Origin: Pedobacter metabolipauper
GTDB lineage: Bacteria; Bacteroidota; Bacteroidia; Sphingobacteriales; Sphingobacteriaceae
Direction: 5' to 3'
NCBI RefSeq assembly: GCF_004362715.1
Contig: NZ_SNYC01000004.1
Location: 310,001-374,000 of the forward strand
Length of the DNA stretch: 64,000 bases
Part shown: in pieces, positions 28,968 to 38,543 of the stretch
How the letters are laid out: each line of letters opens with the position of its first letter
Position numbering within the stretch: position 1 is the stretch's first letter
The notes under the pieces: generated by a model
Told to the model about the DNA's origin: nothing
Seen by the model: the letters and a program-made list of their open reading frames with translations, nothing else
The model's database searches: none
Translations under genes and position numbers: made by a program

Positions 28968-29603
28968 ATGAGCCTGATTAATGATGATATGCAGGATTTA
29001 CTGCTGCACTATTGCGACCCTGAAAATGAACTGCTGCAGCGGATAGACCGCGAAACTAATCTTAAAGTATTGATGCCACGTATGCTTTCTGGCCATTACC
29101 AGGGCAGGGTGCTTAGTATGCTCAGTAAAATGATTGTGCCGGAGCGGATTTTGGAGATCGGCACTTTTACCGGTTATGCTACGCTTTGTCTTGCTGAAGG
29201 CCTTTCAGAAAACGGCACCATTTTTACTCTTGATATCAATGAGGAACTGGAAGAAATGGTTCGTGCTAACTTTGCCCAATCTTCATATAACGATAAGATC
29301 AGGTACATTCTTGGTCATGCTGCTGATACTATTAATAGCCTGGACGAAGTTTTTGACCTTGTTTTTATTGATGCCGATAAAAAGAACAACGGTGTTTATT
29401 ACGATCTTATTTTTGACCGGGTAAGGTCTGGCGGACTTATTATTGTGGATAATGTTTTATGGAGCGGTAAAGTTCTAAATAAAGAGCAGGATAAGGATAC
29501 CAGGAATATTACTAATTTTAATGATAAGGTAGCTACAGACCAACGGGTAGAAAAACTTATTCTTCCGGTTAGGGATGGATTATTCATCATCAGAAAAAAA
29601 TAA
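28968..29603 (+). CDS. O-methyltransferase family 3 protein
   Basis: This 211-residue SAM-dependent methyltransferase has the GxGxxxG-type motif I as ILEIGTFTGYATLCLAEGL, motif II FTLDINEE, FDLVFIDADKKNNGVYYD (metal and catalytic Asp/Asn region) and GGLIIVDNVLWSGKV. This is the catechol O-methyltransferase/YrrM-like family, usually Mg-dependent and using small phenolic or unknown acceptors. It is translationally close to ruvX (8 nt). The natural substrate in Bacteroidota is not known. Confidence 0.9.
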   Translation: MSLINDDMQDLLLHYCDPENELLQRIDRETNLKVLMPRMLSGHYQGRVLSMLSKMIVPERILEIGTFTGYATLCLAEGLSENGTIFTLDINEELEEMVRANFAQSSYNDKIRYILGHAADTINSLDEVFDLVFIDADKKNNGVYYDLIFDRVRSGGLIIVDNVLWSGKVLNKEQDKDTRNITNFNDKVATDQRVEKLILPVRDGLFIIRKK

Positions 29604-29633
29604 ATACCTTAAGCAAACCATTCAAATTATATT

Positions 29634-30539
29634 ATGACCAAAAAACTGCTGATCAAAATGTTAGGGCTTTCTATAGCCGTTCTGTTCTTCTCTGCCTGTA
29701 AATCCAGACAATATAGCCGCAACAATAAGCAGATTGAAAAAGCAGCAACAAAATCTAACCCAGATTATAAATCCCGTACTACATTAACTTACATAGAAGA
29801 ATTTAAAGCAGTTGCCATTCAGGAGATGAATACCTACGGAATTCCGGCCAGCATTACCCTTGCTCAGGGTATTCTTGAATCGGGAAGCGGCAACAGTAGC
29901 TTAGCGCGGTTTGCCAACAACCATTTCGGCATTAAGTGTACCTCTGACTGGAAGGGAAAAGGATATTATAAAGATGATGACAAGGCTGATGATTGTTTTA
30001 GGGTTTATAAAGATGCGCGCGAATCTTTTAAAGACCATTCTGAGTTTTTAAAGAGAAAACGGTATAGCTTTCTTTTTGAGCTGGATAAAAACGATTATAG
30101 AAACTGGGCACTGGGCTTAAAACAGGCTGGTTATGCTACCAACCCAAAATACCCGGATCTGCTAATCAACCTGATTGAAAAATACCAGCTTTTTAAATAC
30201 GATCAGCCTGAATCTGAATCAGAAAAATTAAAACGTGAAGACCGCGTGTTTACAGAGATCAATGCAAACATCCCTAAGGAAAATAAAAAGTTCAGTCCGG
30301 TAGAAACCCCTCCTTCTAATCAGGTTATTAAAACCCCGGATACCACGCAAACGACAATACCTGTGGCAACGACCCCAGCAACGGCAATTCCTGCAGATAA
30401 GTTATATACGGTTAAACAAGGCGATACCTTATATAATATTTCTAAACGCTTTAATGTTTCTATCGATGATCTGAAGACACTCAACAATTTGACAGATACT
30501 GGTATAAAAATTGGACAGAAGCTGGTGTTAGTTAAATAA
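29634..30539 (+). CDS. Glucosaminidase-LysM lipoprotein
   Basis: This 301-residue lipoprotein has a signal ending FFSAC (Cys22). A mannosyl-glycoprotein endo-beta-N-acetylglucosaminidase (glucosaminidase, FlgJ-like) domain covers about residues 50-190, with ASITLAQGILESGSGNSSLA carrying the catalytic Glu and NNHFGIKC following. A Thr/Pro-rich linker leads to a single C-terminal LysM domain (LYTVKQGDTLYNISKRF, about 256-300). It should cleave peptidoglycan glycan strands in the periplasm, for cell-wall growth or separation. It lies 30 nt after the O-methyltransferase and may be part of the same transcript. Confidence 0.92.
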   Translation: MTKKLLIKMLGLSIAVLFFSACKSRQYSRNNKQIEKAATKSNPDYKSRTTLTYIEEFKAVAIQEMNTYGIPASITLAQGILESGSGNSSLARFANNHFGIKCTSDWKGKGYYKDDDKADDCFRVYKDARESFKDHSEFLKRKRYSFLFELDKNDYRNWALGLKQAGYATNPKYPDLLINLIEKYQLFKYDQPESESEKLKREDRVFTEINANIPKENKKFSPVETPPSNQVIKTPDTTQTTIPVATTPATAIPADKLYTVKQGDTLYNISKRFNVSIDDLKTLNNLTDTGIKIGQKLVLVK

Positions 30540-30573
30540 TGTTAATGTTTATTCAGCACACCGGGTTATCTTG

Positions 30574-30581
30574 TAGCTTTG
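30574..30581 (+). promoter_or_regulatory. -7 element close to the 30589 start codon
   Basis: TAGCTTTG fits TAnnTTTG and ends 7 nt before the ATG at 30589, predicting a leader of only a few bases. No TTG lies at the expected distance upstream, so the call is tentative. Confidence 0.4.
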
Positions 30582-30588
30582 TTTTCCA

Positions 30589-31341
30589 ATGAGAATTTTT
30601 ATCCTTTTAATAGTCATCTATTGCTTCAGCTTATCTGTGCATGCTCAAACCGGCATTGTACAGGGCTTTGTTATAGACCATGGCTCCAAGGCCAGGCTTG
30701 CAAAAGTATACATCTACAACGGAACACTTGACGAGGGGATTTACAATACTCCAAAAGGTGAGTTTAAAATAAAGGCATCTGTAGGAGATACTTTGTTTGC
30801 CATTTTACAAGGGTATGCCGTTGATACATTAGTGGTACGGGGAAGCAGTGCTATTTATTTCCAGTTAAAGTCTCTTTCTATTCAGCTTAAAGAGGTTGCG
30901 ATTCGCGGAAAAAAGCTTACGCCAAAAGAGGAGTATGAAAAAAAACTAAAGGAATATAAGTATACACTGGATAAAGGCAGCAGTAAAGACTTGCTGAACC
31001 TGGGGCCTGGTGGTGTTGGCTTAGGTATTGATGCGGTTTATAACTTGCTAAGCAGGGAAGGGAAAAATGCCCGGCACCTTCAAAAAATACTGGAACGGGA
31101 TTACAGGGAGTCGATCATTGATTACCGGTTCAATGCTGATTTTGTAAAGATGGCTTTACAAACAGACGACAATGAAACGGAAGATTTTATGCAGCAATAT
31201 CGTCCAACCTATCTTTTTGTGCTTTCTGCGTCTGATTATGAGTTCATTGTATTTTTAAGAAATAGTTATGCTACGTATAAACGTAATCCTGCAGCTTTTA
31301 GGCTCCCCAAGCTTCCTAAAATAAAAGTTGAAGATTTTTGA
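30589..31341 (+). CDS. Exported protein with carboxypeptidase-like regulatory domain
   Basis: This 250-residue protein has a signal peptide ending SVHAQ, then a CarboxypepD_reg-like beta-sandwich (about 20-105: GIVQGFVIDHGSKARLAKVYIYN...GDTLFAILQGYAVDTLVV). A Lys/Glu-rich helical part follows (LTPKEEYEKKLKEYKYTL), then a segment with no recognised family. Such proteins are common in Bacteroidota envelopes and are thought to be periplasmic or outer-membrane associated. The stop codon overlaps the start of the next gene (TGATG), so the two are translationally coupled. The function is unknown. Confidence 0.75.
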   Translation: MRIFILLIVIYCFSLSVHAQTGIVQGFVIDHGSKARLAKVYIYNGTLDEGIYNTPKGEFKIKASVGDTLFAILQGYAVDTLVVRGSSAIYFQLKSLSIQLKEVAIRGKKLTPKEEYEKKLKEYKYTLDKGSSKDLLNLGPGGVGLGIDAVYNLLSREGKNARHLQKILERDYRESIIDYRFNADFVKMALQTDDNETEDFMQQYRPTYLFVLSASDYEFIVFLRNSYATYKRNPAAFRLPKLPKIKVEDF

Positions 31342-31679
31342 TGCCTGTGTTTATTACATTTTCTAAATTACCTGCCAATGCCATGGCTATCTTTCCTTTC
31401 ATCCTTTTAAAGGAAAAGACCGGAAGAGAAAATAAGATCCTGGTGAACCATGAACGTATTCATTTTAAGCAGCAGCTGGAATTATTGATCCTTCCCTTTT
31501 ATTTGATCTATCTTTTTAATTACCTCATTAACCTGATCCGGTATAAAGATCACGACTCCGCATACTTCCACATTGTGTTTGAAAAAGAAGCTTATTTGAA
31601 TGAGCGCAACCTAAAATATTTATCTGTGCGTAAACCTTTTGCCTGGCTAACCTTCCTGATAAAAAGAAATTATTTATAA
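31341..31679 (+). CDS. Small membrane-associated protein with HExxH motif
   Basis: This 112-residue protein of unknown function contains HERIHFKQQLELL. His37-Glu38-x-x-His41 is a zincin-type HExxH site, and it is followed by a hydrophobic stretch (about 49-66, LILPFYLIYLFNYLINLI) and FEKEAY with Glu81/Glu83 as a possible third ligand. The pattern HExIHxxQQxEL...FExEAY recurs, as far as I recall, in uncharacterised Bacteroidota proteins. The start is ATG 31341, which overlaps the upstream stop codon in TGATG; an in-frame TTG at 31338 is rejected. Translational coupling to the exported protein before it suggests a joint role. Protease activity is inference only. Confidence 0.7.
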   Translation: MPVFITFSKLPANAMAIFPFILLKEKTGRENKILVNHERIHFKQQLELLILPFYLIYLFNYLINLIRYKDHDSAYFHIVFEKEAYLNERNLKYLSVRKPFAWLTFLIKRNYL

Positions 31680-31744
31680 GCGGTTTTATAATTAGTTTAG
31701 CATTAAACTTTTAATAAGTCACATTTTTGTTTTTCTTTGTAGTA

Positions 31745-32740
31745 ATGAAGCGTTTTAATATCTGCCTCTTCTTATTATTGATTACCTCCGTTTCCTTGTT
31801 TGCACAAGAGGTTGACACGATACCTATTGATACCAAAAATTTGGAGATCAAGCTTAAAAGGAGTCCTTTACCTTCAAGAACAGGTAGTCTTATCTATAAA
31901 CCAGTTACCATTTTACCAATAATTGTTTCTGAAAAGGTGAATTACTGGAAAACCCGTACTTCTGTTGGGATCAATGTAAACCAGGCTACGTTTTCTAACA
32001 ACTGGAAAAGTGGTGGTGTAAACTCTCTTGCTATTGGTGGTCTTGTAAATTATAAGGCAGAATATAGTAAGGAAGGATATAGTTATACCAGTGAGGTAAT
32101 TCTGGAATACGGAAAGATCAACAATAAGGATCAGCTGCAAAAGAAAACCAGGGATAGGATCTTTTGGGACAATAAGGCTGCTTTGCAAATATCCAAGAAC
32201 TGGTATTTCTTTGGTTCCGTCAATTTTGAGTCTCAGTTTGACAAGGGTTTTGCCTATTACAAAGAAAACAATGAAGAGAAGCAATCCCTGATCTCGAAGT
32301 TTATGTCGCCAGGGTACTTAACAGAGTCTATTGGTTTTGAATATAAGCCTACCGGCTACTTCTCTACCAGGATTGGTACAGGTACGGCTAAACAAACCTT
32401 TTTACTGGATTCTGTATACAATGAACGGTTTAATGCCAATCATTATGGTATCCCTAAAAATAAAAAATTTAGAAATGAGCTCGCCTTTCAGATCGTTAGT
32501 AATTTTGACAAGCAGATCTTTACGAATGTAAATCTTAAGGCCAGGTATCAGATGTTTATTCCTTATGACAGGCCATTGGTACACGTAGACCATCGTTTAG
32601 ACGTTGAATTAAGGTCTAAATTAAACCGGTTTATGAATGTTACAGTAACCGGAGTTGGTTTATTTGATAAGGATGCCGACAACGAAATACAGGGCAGCCA
32701 GACCCTTGCCCTTGGGGTAACTTTTGTTTTCCCGCGTTAG
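31745..32740 (+). CDS. DUF3078 family exported protein
   Basis: This 331-residue protein has a signal peptide ending SLFAQ. The mature part begins YWKTRTSVGINVNQATFSNNWKSGGVNSLAIGG, the DUF3078 signature, then continues as alternating amphipathic strands to a terminal aromatic pair (VTFVFPR). This pattern predicts a small outer-membrane beta-barrel. ATG 31745 is chosen since it gives the signal peptide directly (MKRFNICLFLLLI). No function is known for DUF3078. It is followed by the ffh promoter region. Confidence 0.85.
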   Translation: MKRFNICLFLLLITSVSLFAQEVDTIPIDTKNLEIKLKRSPLPSRTGSLIYKPVTILPIIVSEKVNYWKTRTSVGINVNQATFSNNWKSGGVNSLAIGGLVNYKAEYSKEGYSYTSEVILEYGKINNKDQLQKKTRDRIFWDNKAALQISKNWYFFGSVNFESQFDKGFAYYKENNEEKQSLISKFMSPGYLTESIGFEYKPTGYFSTRIGTGTAKQTFLLDSVYNERFNANHYGIPKNKKFRNELAFQIVSNFDKQIFTNVNLKARYQMFIPYDRPLVHVDHRLDVELRSKLNRFMNVTVTGVGLFDKDADNEIQGSQTLALGVTFVFPR

Positions 32741-32786
32741 GAAGATAAAGATCATCAATGTTACCTGCTGTTTCCCACAAATTTAA

Positions 32787-32794
32787 TAACTTTG
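32787..32794 (+). promoter_or_regulatory. -7 element upstream of ffh
   Basis: TAACTTTG matches TAnnTTTG and lies 35 nt before the ffh ATG. No good TTG was found at 17-23 nt upstream, so only the -7 half is supported. Confidence 0.45.
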
Positions 32795-32829
32795 GGCTCA
32801 CAAAAATTGAACACTAAGCATTAAAGAAA

Positions 32830-34170
32830 ATGTTTGAAAATTTACAGGATAAACTAGACCGTGCATTTAAAGTTTTAAAAGGACAAGGAAGCATTACTGA
32901 GATCAACGTGGCTGAAACCATGAAAGAGATCCGTAAGGCTTTATTAGATGCCGACGTAAATTATAAAACAGCTAAAAACTTTACGGATGAGGTTAAGGAA
33001 AAAGCTTTAGGCTTAAATGTACTTACCGCAGTTTCTCCGGGTCAGTTACTGACCAAGGTGATGAACGATGAGCTTACAGCCTTAATGGGTGGTGAGGTTA
33101 CGGAGCTGGATCTGAAAAGTAACCCTACCATTATCCTGATTGCGGGATTAAATGGTGCAGGTAAGACTACCTTTACGGGAAAGCTTGCCAATTATCTTAA
33201 AAGCAAGGGCAAAAAACCTTTATTGGTGGCTGGTGATGTGTACAGACCTGCTGCAGTAGACCAGTTACAGGTTCTTGCAGAACAGATCGGAGTTCCTGTT
33301 TATGCAAATATTGCTTCTAAAGATCCTGTTGCCATCGCAATGGAAGGTATTGCAGAAGGTAAGAGACAGAACAACAATGTGATCATTATAGATACTGCTG
33401 GTCGTTTAGCGATAGACGAACAGATGATGGATGAGATTGCTGCGGTTAAGGCTAGTACAAAGCCCCATGAGATCTTGTTTGTGGTGGATGCAATGACCGG
33501 GCAAGATGCCGTTAATACAGCGAAAGCCTTTAATGACAGGCTTGATTTTACCGGTGTGGTTTTGACCAAACTGGATGGTGATACACGTGGTGGTGCTGCG
33601 TTATCTATAAAATCTGTAGTAAACAAACCTATTAAATTCATCGGTACCGGTGAAAAAATGGAAGCCCTTGACGTATTCTATCCGGAAAGGATGGCCTCAA
33701 GAATCCTGGGCATGGGTGATGTGGTTTCCCTTGTTGAACGTGCACAATCACAGTTTGATGAAAAAGAAGCTGCTGAACTTCAAAAGAAGATCCGTAAGAA
33801 TAAATTTGATTTCAACGATTTTTATAACCAGATCCAGCAGATCAAAAAAATGGGGAACATGAAGGACCTTATGGGCATGATACCTGGTGTTGGTAAAATG
33901 ATGAAGAATGTTGACATTGAAGACGATGCTTTCAAGAGCGTAGAGGCGGTAATTCAATCCATGACCAAATACGAGCGCGAAAACCCGGACAGCATTCAGC
34001 AAAGCAGACGGTTACGCATTGCAAAAGGTTCTGGAACTAAAGTTGAAGAGGTTACAAAACTGATCAAACAATTTGAAGACATGCGTAAGGTGATGAAACA
34101 ATTTTCTAATCCGGCCGCAGCGGCAAAGATGATGAGAAACATGCCTAAGATGCCTCAGGGCAAAATGTAA
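32830..34170 (+). CDS. ffh: Signal recognition particle protein Ffh (SRP54)
   Basis: This is the protein subunit of the signal recognition particle, which targets ribosomes making inner-membrane proteins to FtsY. Its 446 residues show the N domain, the G domain with P-loop GLNGAGKTTF (about 106-115), the GDVYRPAAVDQL, DTAGR and TKLDGDTRGGA motifs, and the Met-rich M domain that binds 4.5S RNA and signal sequences (MGNMKDLMGMIPGVGKMMKN and a tail rich in Met). Length and domain order are normal. It is separated by 74 nt from comM and has its own -7 element. Confidence 0.97.
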   Translation: MFENLQDKLDRAFKVLKGQGSITEINVAETMKEIRKALLDADVNYKTAKNFTDEVKEKALGLNVLTAVSPGQLLTKVMNDELTALMGGEVTELDLKSNPTIILIAGLNGAGKTTFTGKLANYLKSKGKKPLLVAGDVYRPAAVDQLQVLAEQIGVPVYANIASKDPVAIAMEGIAEGKRQNNNVIIIDTAGRLAIDEQMMDEIAAVKASTKPHEILFVVDAMTGQDAVNTAKAFNDRLDFTGVVLTKLDGDTRGGAALSIKSVVNKPIKFIGTGEKMEALDVFYPERMASRILGMGDVVSLVERAQSQFDEKEAAELQKKIRKNKFDFNDFYNQIQQIKKMGNMKDLMGMIPGVGKMMKNVDIEDDAFKSVEAVIQSMTKYERENPDSIQQSRRLRIAKGSGTKVEEVTKLIKQFEDMRKVMKQFSNPAAAAKMMRNMPKMPQGKM

Positions 34171-34244
34171 AAAAACATCTGGATTTTTAACCACCCAATA
34201 TCTATTTCAGCATAAGTTAGTCAGAACCATTATAGGATCTGATT

Positions 34245-35783
34245 ATGCTTGTAAAAACTTTCGGAAGTGCCGTCTTTGGCGTAAATGCCTTAACTATAAC
34301 TATTGAGGTAAGTATTGGCGGCGGTAACCGCTACCATATTGTAGGTTTACCGGATAATGCCATTAAAGAAAGTCTTAGAAGGGTAGAGAGTGCAATACAA
34401 TCTGCCGGGCTAAAGATGCCCAGGCAAAAGATTGTGATCAACCTGGCTCCTGCTGATATCCGTAAGGAAGGGTCGGCCTATGACCTTCCAATCGCCATAG
34501 CTATTCTCGCTGCATCCGGACAAATAGAAAGCCGGGAGATTGATCAATTCTTCATTATGGGAGAACTTTCTTTAGATGGCGGCCTTCAACCCATTAAAGG
34601 AGCTTTACCGATATCCATACAGGCAAGGTCTGCCGGGTTTAAGGGTTTCATTTTACCTAAAGACAATTCCAGGGAGGCTGCCATAGTTAGCGAACTGCAG
34701 GTGTTTGGGATGTCTAACCTCAGCGAGGTTATTTCATTTTTTAATGGAAGCCAGGAATTTGATCCGGTTAAAGTAAATACCAGGGATGAATTTTTCAGTA
34801 ATGTGAATAGTTATGCTCATGATTTTTCGGACGTAAAAGGGCAGGAAAATATCAAAAGGGCATTAGAGATTGCTGCTGCCGGCGGGCATAATTTAATTCT
34901 TATTGGCCCACCCGGAGCAGGGAAGACGATGCTGGCTAAGCGTTTACCGACCATATTACCTCCGCTTAATCTCCAGGAGGCACTCGAAACCACTAAAATA
35001 CACTCTGTTGCGGGTAAACTCAGCGCTTCAGATGCATTGATGACAGAGCGGCCATATAGAAGTCCGCACCATACCATTTCAGACATGGCATTGGTTGGCG
35101 GAGGTGCAAATCCGCAGCCCGGGGAGATTTCCCTTGCGCACAATGGCGTTCTGTTTTTAGATGAACTGCCTGAATTTAAGCGAAGTGTTCTTGAGGTAAT
35201 GCGGCAACCGCTGGAAGACCGTGAAGTAACCATTTCAAGATCGCGGCTGAGTGTAATCTATCCTGCGAGTTTTATGCTGATCGCATCGATGAACCCCTGC
35301 CCCTGTGGTTTCTATAACCATCCGGATAAAGAATGTACTTGCGGACCTGGTGTTGTTCAAAAATACCTAAGCAAAATTTCTGGCCCATTATTAGACCGTA
35401 TCGATCTTCATGTTGAAGTTACCCCGGTAAATTTTAATGAATTAACCTCTTCTGTTGAATCTGAAAAGAGTGAAAAGATACGTAGTCGCGTAATTAAGGC
35501 CCGGGAAATTCAGGACATTCGTTTCTCCGGGCACCCAGACTTACATTACAATGCCCAGATGAGTCCGAATATGGTTCGTAATATTTGTATCATTAGTGAT
35601 GCTGGTCAGGTGCTGATTAAAAGGGCTATGGAGAAATTGGGACTGTCTGCAAGGGCATATGACCGGATACTGAAGGTTTCCAGAACCATTGCTGATTTAG
35701 AAGGCAGTTCAGAAATTAGTTTGGAACATCTTGCCGAGGCCATTCATTACCGAAGCCTGGATAGAAATAGCTGGGCTGGTTAA
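34245..35783 (+). CDS. comM: YifB/ComM family Mg-chelatase-like AAA+ ATPase
   Basis: This 512-residue protein has the N-terminal ChlI-like domain ([38 protein letters not shown]), a central AAA+ domain with Walker [11 protein letters not shown] and Walker [10 protein letters not shown], the Cys cluster [18 protein letters not shown], and the C-terminal [20 protein letters not shown] helical domain. ComM is a hexameric helicase that promotes branch migration during natural transformation, and homologues are widespread in non-competent bacteria. It ends 11 nt before a convergent small acidic gene. Confidence 0.93.
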   Translation: MLVKTFGSAVFGVNALTITIEVSIGGGNRYHIVGLPDNAIKESLRRVESAIQSAGLKMPRQKIVINLAPADIRKEGSAYDLPIAIAILAASGQIESREIDQFFIMGELSLDGGLQPIKGALPISIQARSAGFKGFILPKDNSREAAIVSELQVFGMSNLSEVISFFNGSQEFDPVKVNTRDEFFSNVNSYAHDFSDVKGQENIKRALEIAAAGGHNLILIGPPGAGKTMLAKRLPTILPPLNLQEALETTKIHSVAGKLSASDALMTERPYRSPHHTISDMALVGGGANPQPGEISLAHNGVLFLDELPEFKRSVLEVMRQPLEDREVTISRSRLSVIYPASFMLIASMNPCPCGFYNHPDKECTCGPGVVQKYLSKISGPLLDRIDLHVEVTPVNFNELTSSVESEKSEKIRSRVIKAREIQDIRFSGHPDLHYNAQMSPNMVRNICIISDAGQVLIKRAMEKLGLSARAYDRILKVSRTIADLEGSSEISLEHLAEAIHYRSLDRNSWAG

Positions 35784-35793
35784 TGGTTAATGG

Positions 35794-36054
35794 TTAATCC
35801 TCTTCAGGATCTTCATCCCCTTCTTCCTCTTCAGGGACATACGCAAGGATCTCGCGACCAATGGCATTGATCTCTTCATCGGTTTCAAAAACAGGTGTTC
35901 CTGTTTCAGGATCTAGTTTAATCCATTGCAGGTCCGTATCTTTTTGAATAGAAAGGTATTCTTTCCCTTCTTTAAAAATTACATAAACATCGTTTCCTTC
36001 AGGGAATACGGCATAATCGATGTTTCCTATACTAATGTCAAATGGTTGCTGCAT
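35794..36054 (-). CDS. Small acidic protein of unknown function
   Basis: This 86-residue cytoplasmic protein is very acidic, with a Glu/Asp-rich tail (VPEEEEGDEDPEED) and no signal peptide or membrane segment. The middle (WIKLDPETGTPVFETDEEINAIGREI) reads like a compact alpha/beta unit. I do not recognise the family; similar short proteins may be conserved in Sphingobacteriaceae. Three tandem copies of the 7-mer GGTTAAT (35776-35796) lie across its stop codon and the comM stop codon. No operon partner is evident. Confidence 0.6.
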   Translation of the reverse strand: MQQPFDISIGNIDYAVFPEGNDVYVIFKEGKEYLSIQKDTDLQWIKLDPETGTPVFETDEEINAIGREILAYVPEEEEGDEDPEED

Positions 36055-36295
36055 ATTATCTCTATTAATTCCAACCTACCTTAAGAATGAATATTTATGG
36101 TCGCTAGTTTAAGCTGTACTGCCTAACCGCACCCAAATCTCTTAAAGTTCAGATCGTAGCAAAATTAAGAAATATTTGGCGGTCTGTATGCTGCTCTTTA
36201 ATATCAATTAGGCATTAAATAGAAAAGTTATGGGACCATGAGATGCAATTCATCAATAAAACCTTAATTTTATTATTGAACCAAACCAGATAAGT

Positions 36296-38443
36296 ATGAA
36301 GAAAATTTTACCGGGATTATTGCTGCTGAGTGCAGCCTTGTCCTGTACAAACAAAAACGAAAAAATGGAACCCTACAAATGGCCTGATGCCAAAGCCCCA
36401 ATCGCTGATATTAAACCTTTTACAAGAATCTTACATGGTGATACTGTTGTTGACAATTACTATTGGATGATTGACTACTTTAAGAAAGGGCCAGACAGTA
36501 CAAAGGTTGTGGACTACCTTTCTGCAGAAAATAAATACCTGGATACGATGATGAGCGGTTCTAAGGCATTTCGTGAAGATCTGTTCAAAGAACTAAAAGG
36601 CAGGATCAAGGAAAAAGACGAATCTGTTCCTGTTTTTAACAATGGATATTATTACTATAGTAAAACCGAAGATGGTAAACAATATTACAAATACTGTCGT
36701 AAGAAAGGCGATTTAAACGCCAAGGAAGAAGTTTTACTGGATGTTGATGAAATGGCCAAGGGCCATCCTTATTATTCAGCGACAGGATTTAGCATTAGCC
36801 CTGACAATAAGTTAATTGCTTACGGCGTAGATAAGGTATCTCGTCGTCAATATACCCTGTATATTAAAAACCTGGAAACAGGAGAGATCTTTAAAGACCA
36901 GATTGATAACACAGAGGGTGATGCCGTTTGGGCCGCAGATAATAAAACCCTTTTCTATACGTCAAAGAACCCGGTGACTTTACTAAGCGAAAAGATCAAG
37001 AAACACAAGTTGGGAACCGATGCTAAACAAGATGTAATTGTTTATGAAGAAAAGGATAAGTCCAATTATATTGGTGCTGGAAAGAGCAAATCAGGAAAAT
37101 ACATTTTCATTTACTCTTCAGCAACCTTATCTGATGAAATTAGAATGATTGATGCTTCAAAGCCCGATGATGCTTTTAAAGTATTCCAACCAAGGATGAA
37201 GGATGTGAAATATGATGTGGTAGCCCTGGATGACAAGTTTTTAATTGTTACCAACTGGAATGCGACCAACTTTCGTTTGATGGAAACCCCACTTAACCAA
37301 ACAGGAAGAGAAAATTGGAAAGAAGTTATACCGAACCGTAAAGATGTTCTTCTATCTGGCGTGGACGAGTTTAAAGATTACATTGTACTTGCGGAACGCA
37401 AAAATGGTCTTGCCCAGCTTCGGGTAAGAAGCCTAAACGGACCGGAACATTACATTGATTTTGGAGAACCGACTTATACGGCCAGAATTGGATCTAATCC
37501 GGATTATAACAGTAAAACGGTACGGTACATTTATACATCCATGACTACCCCTATTTCTACTTATGATTATGATATGGTTACCAAGGAGAAGGTGTTAAAG
37601 AAACAGCAGGAGATCATTGGAGGTTATAATAAAGAGGACTACGTTACTGAACGTTTGTTTGCTACCGCTAAAGACGGAACAAAAATACCCATTTCATTAG
37701 TGTATAAAAAGGGACTTAAAAAAGATGGAACTGCACCTCTTTTGCTCTATGCTTATGGATCTTACGGTTCAAGTATGGATGCTGGTTTTTCCAGCAACAA
37801 TTTAAGCTTATTAAACAGAGGCTTTGTTTATGCGATTGCACACATTCGCGGTGGACAGGAGATGGGCAGATACTGGTATGATGATGGTAAACTCATGAAA
37901 AAGATGAATACTTTTACCGATTTTATCGACTGTGGTAAATTTTTGATTGATCAGAAATTTACAGGTAAAGGTCATTTATATGCTCAGGGCGGTAGTGCTG
38001 GCGGTCTTTTAATGGGTGCAGTAATTAACCTTGCCCCTGATCTTTGGAATGGGATACTTGCGCACGTTCCGTTTGTGGATGTTGTAAATACGATGTTGGA
38101 TGAGAGCATTCCACTTACCACAAATGAGTTTGATGAATGGGGAAATCCTAAAGATAAAGAGGCATACTTTTATATGAAAAGTTACTCTCCATATGAAAAT
38201 ATAGACAAGAAAGATTATCCGAATATGCTGGTAACTACCGGTCTTCACGATAGCCAGGTACAATATTTTGAGCCGGCTAAGTGGGTAGCCAAGCTTCGGG
38301 CAACAAAAACGGACAAGCACTTACTTCTGCTTAAGACAGATATGGATTTTGGCCACGGTGGTGCTTCCGGAAGATTTGATTATCTAAAAGATGTTTCCTT
38401 AAATTATGCCTTCTTGTTTAGTCTGGAAGGAATTACTAAATAA
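36296..38443 (+). CDS. S9A prolyl oligopeptidase family lipoprotein
   Basis: This 715-residue serine peptidase is close to oligopeptidase B/protease II. A lipoprotein signal ends AALSC (Cys17), so the enzyme is probably anchored in the periplasm or outer membrane. The seven-bladed propeller (about 80-440) is followed by the alpha/beta-hydrolase domain with the triad Ser567 (GGSAGG), Asp652 (GLHDSQV) and His687 (FGHGGA). ARIRGGQEMG-type and YGSYG motifs of the family are present (IRGGQEMGRYWY, YAYGSYGSSMDAGF). Members cut peptides after basic or prolyl residues; the specificity here is not determinable. A long hairpin terminates the gene. Confidence 0.93.
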   Translation: MKKILPGLLLLSAALSCTNKNEKMEPYKWPDAKAPIADIKPFTRILHGDTVVDNYYWMIDYFKKGPDSTKVVDYLSAENKYLDTMMSGSKAFREDLFKELKGRIKEKDESVPVFNNGYYYYSKTEDGKQYYKYCRKKGDLNAKEEVLLDVDEMAKGHPYYSATGFSISPDNKLIAYGVDKVSRRQYTLYIKNLETGEIFKDQIDNTEGDAVWAADNKTLFYTSKNPVTLLSEKIKKHKLGTDAKQDVIVYEEKDKSNYIGAGKSKSGKYIFIYSSATLSDEIRMIDASKPDDAFKVFQPRMKDVKYDVVALDDKFLIVTNWNATNFRLMETPLNQTGRENWKEVIPNRKDVLLSGVDEFKDYIVLAERKNGLAQLRVRSLNGPEHYIDFGEPTYTARIGSNPDYNSKTVRYIYTSMTTPISTYDYDMVTKEKVLKKQQEIIGGYNKEDYVTERLFATAKDGTKIPISLVYKKGLKKDGTAPLLLYAYGSYGSSMDAGFSSNNLSLLNRGFVYAIAHIRGGQEMGRYWYDDGKLMKKMNTFTDFIDCGKFLIDQKFTGKGHLYAQGGSAGGLLMGAVINLAPDLWNGILAHVPFVDVVNTMLDESIPLTTNEFDEWGNPKDKEAYFYMKSYSPYENIDKKDYPNMLVTTGLHDSQVQYFEPAKWVAKLRATKTDKHLLLLKTDMDFGHGGASGRFDYLKDVSLNYAFLFSLEGITK

Positions 38444-38454
38444 AAAGGGATTCC

Positions 38455-38509
38455 ATCAATTTAAAATGCTCCAAAAAGTCAGACACTTTTTGGAGCATTT
38501 TAAATTGAT
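38455..38509. terminator. Perfect 25-bp hairpin, bidirectional terminator
   Basis: A 25-nt arm starting at 38455 (ATCAATTTAAAATGCTCC...) pairs without mismatch with 38485-38509 across a 5-nt loop. It sits between two convergent genes, 11 nt after the S9 peptidase stop, and the A/T-rich outer pairs give U tracts on both strands. It is unusually long for a terminator. Confidence 0.75.
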
Positions 38510-38543
38510 CGGAACATCTTGCTATAGGTTCTGGTTATCGATT

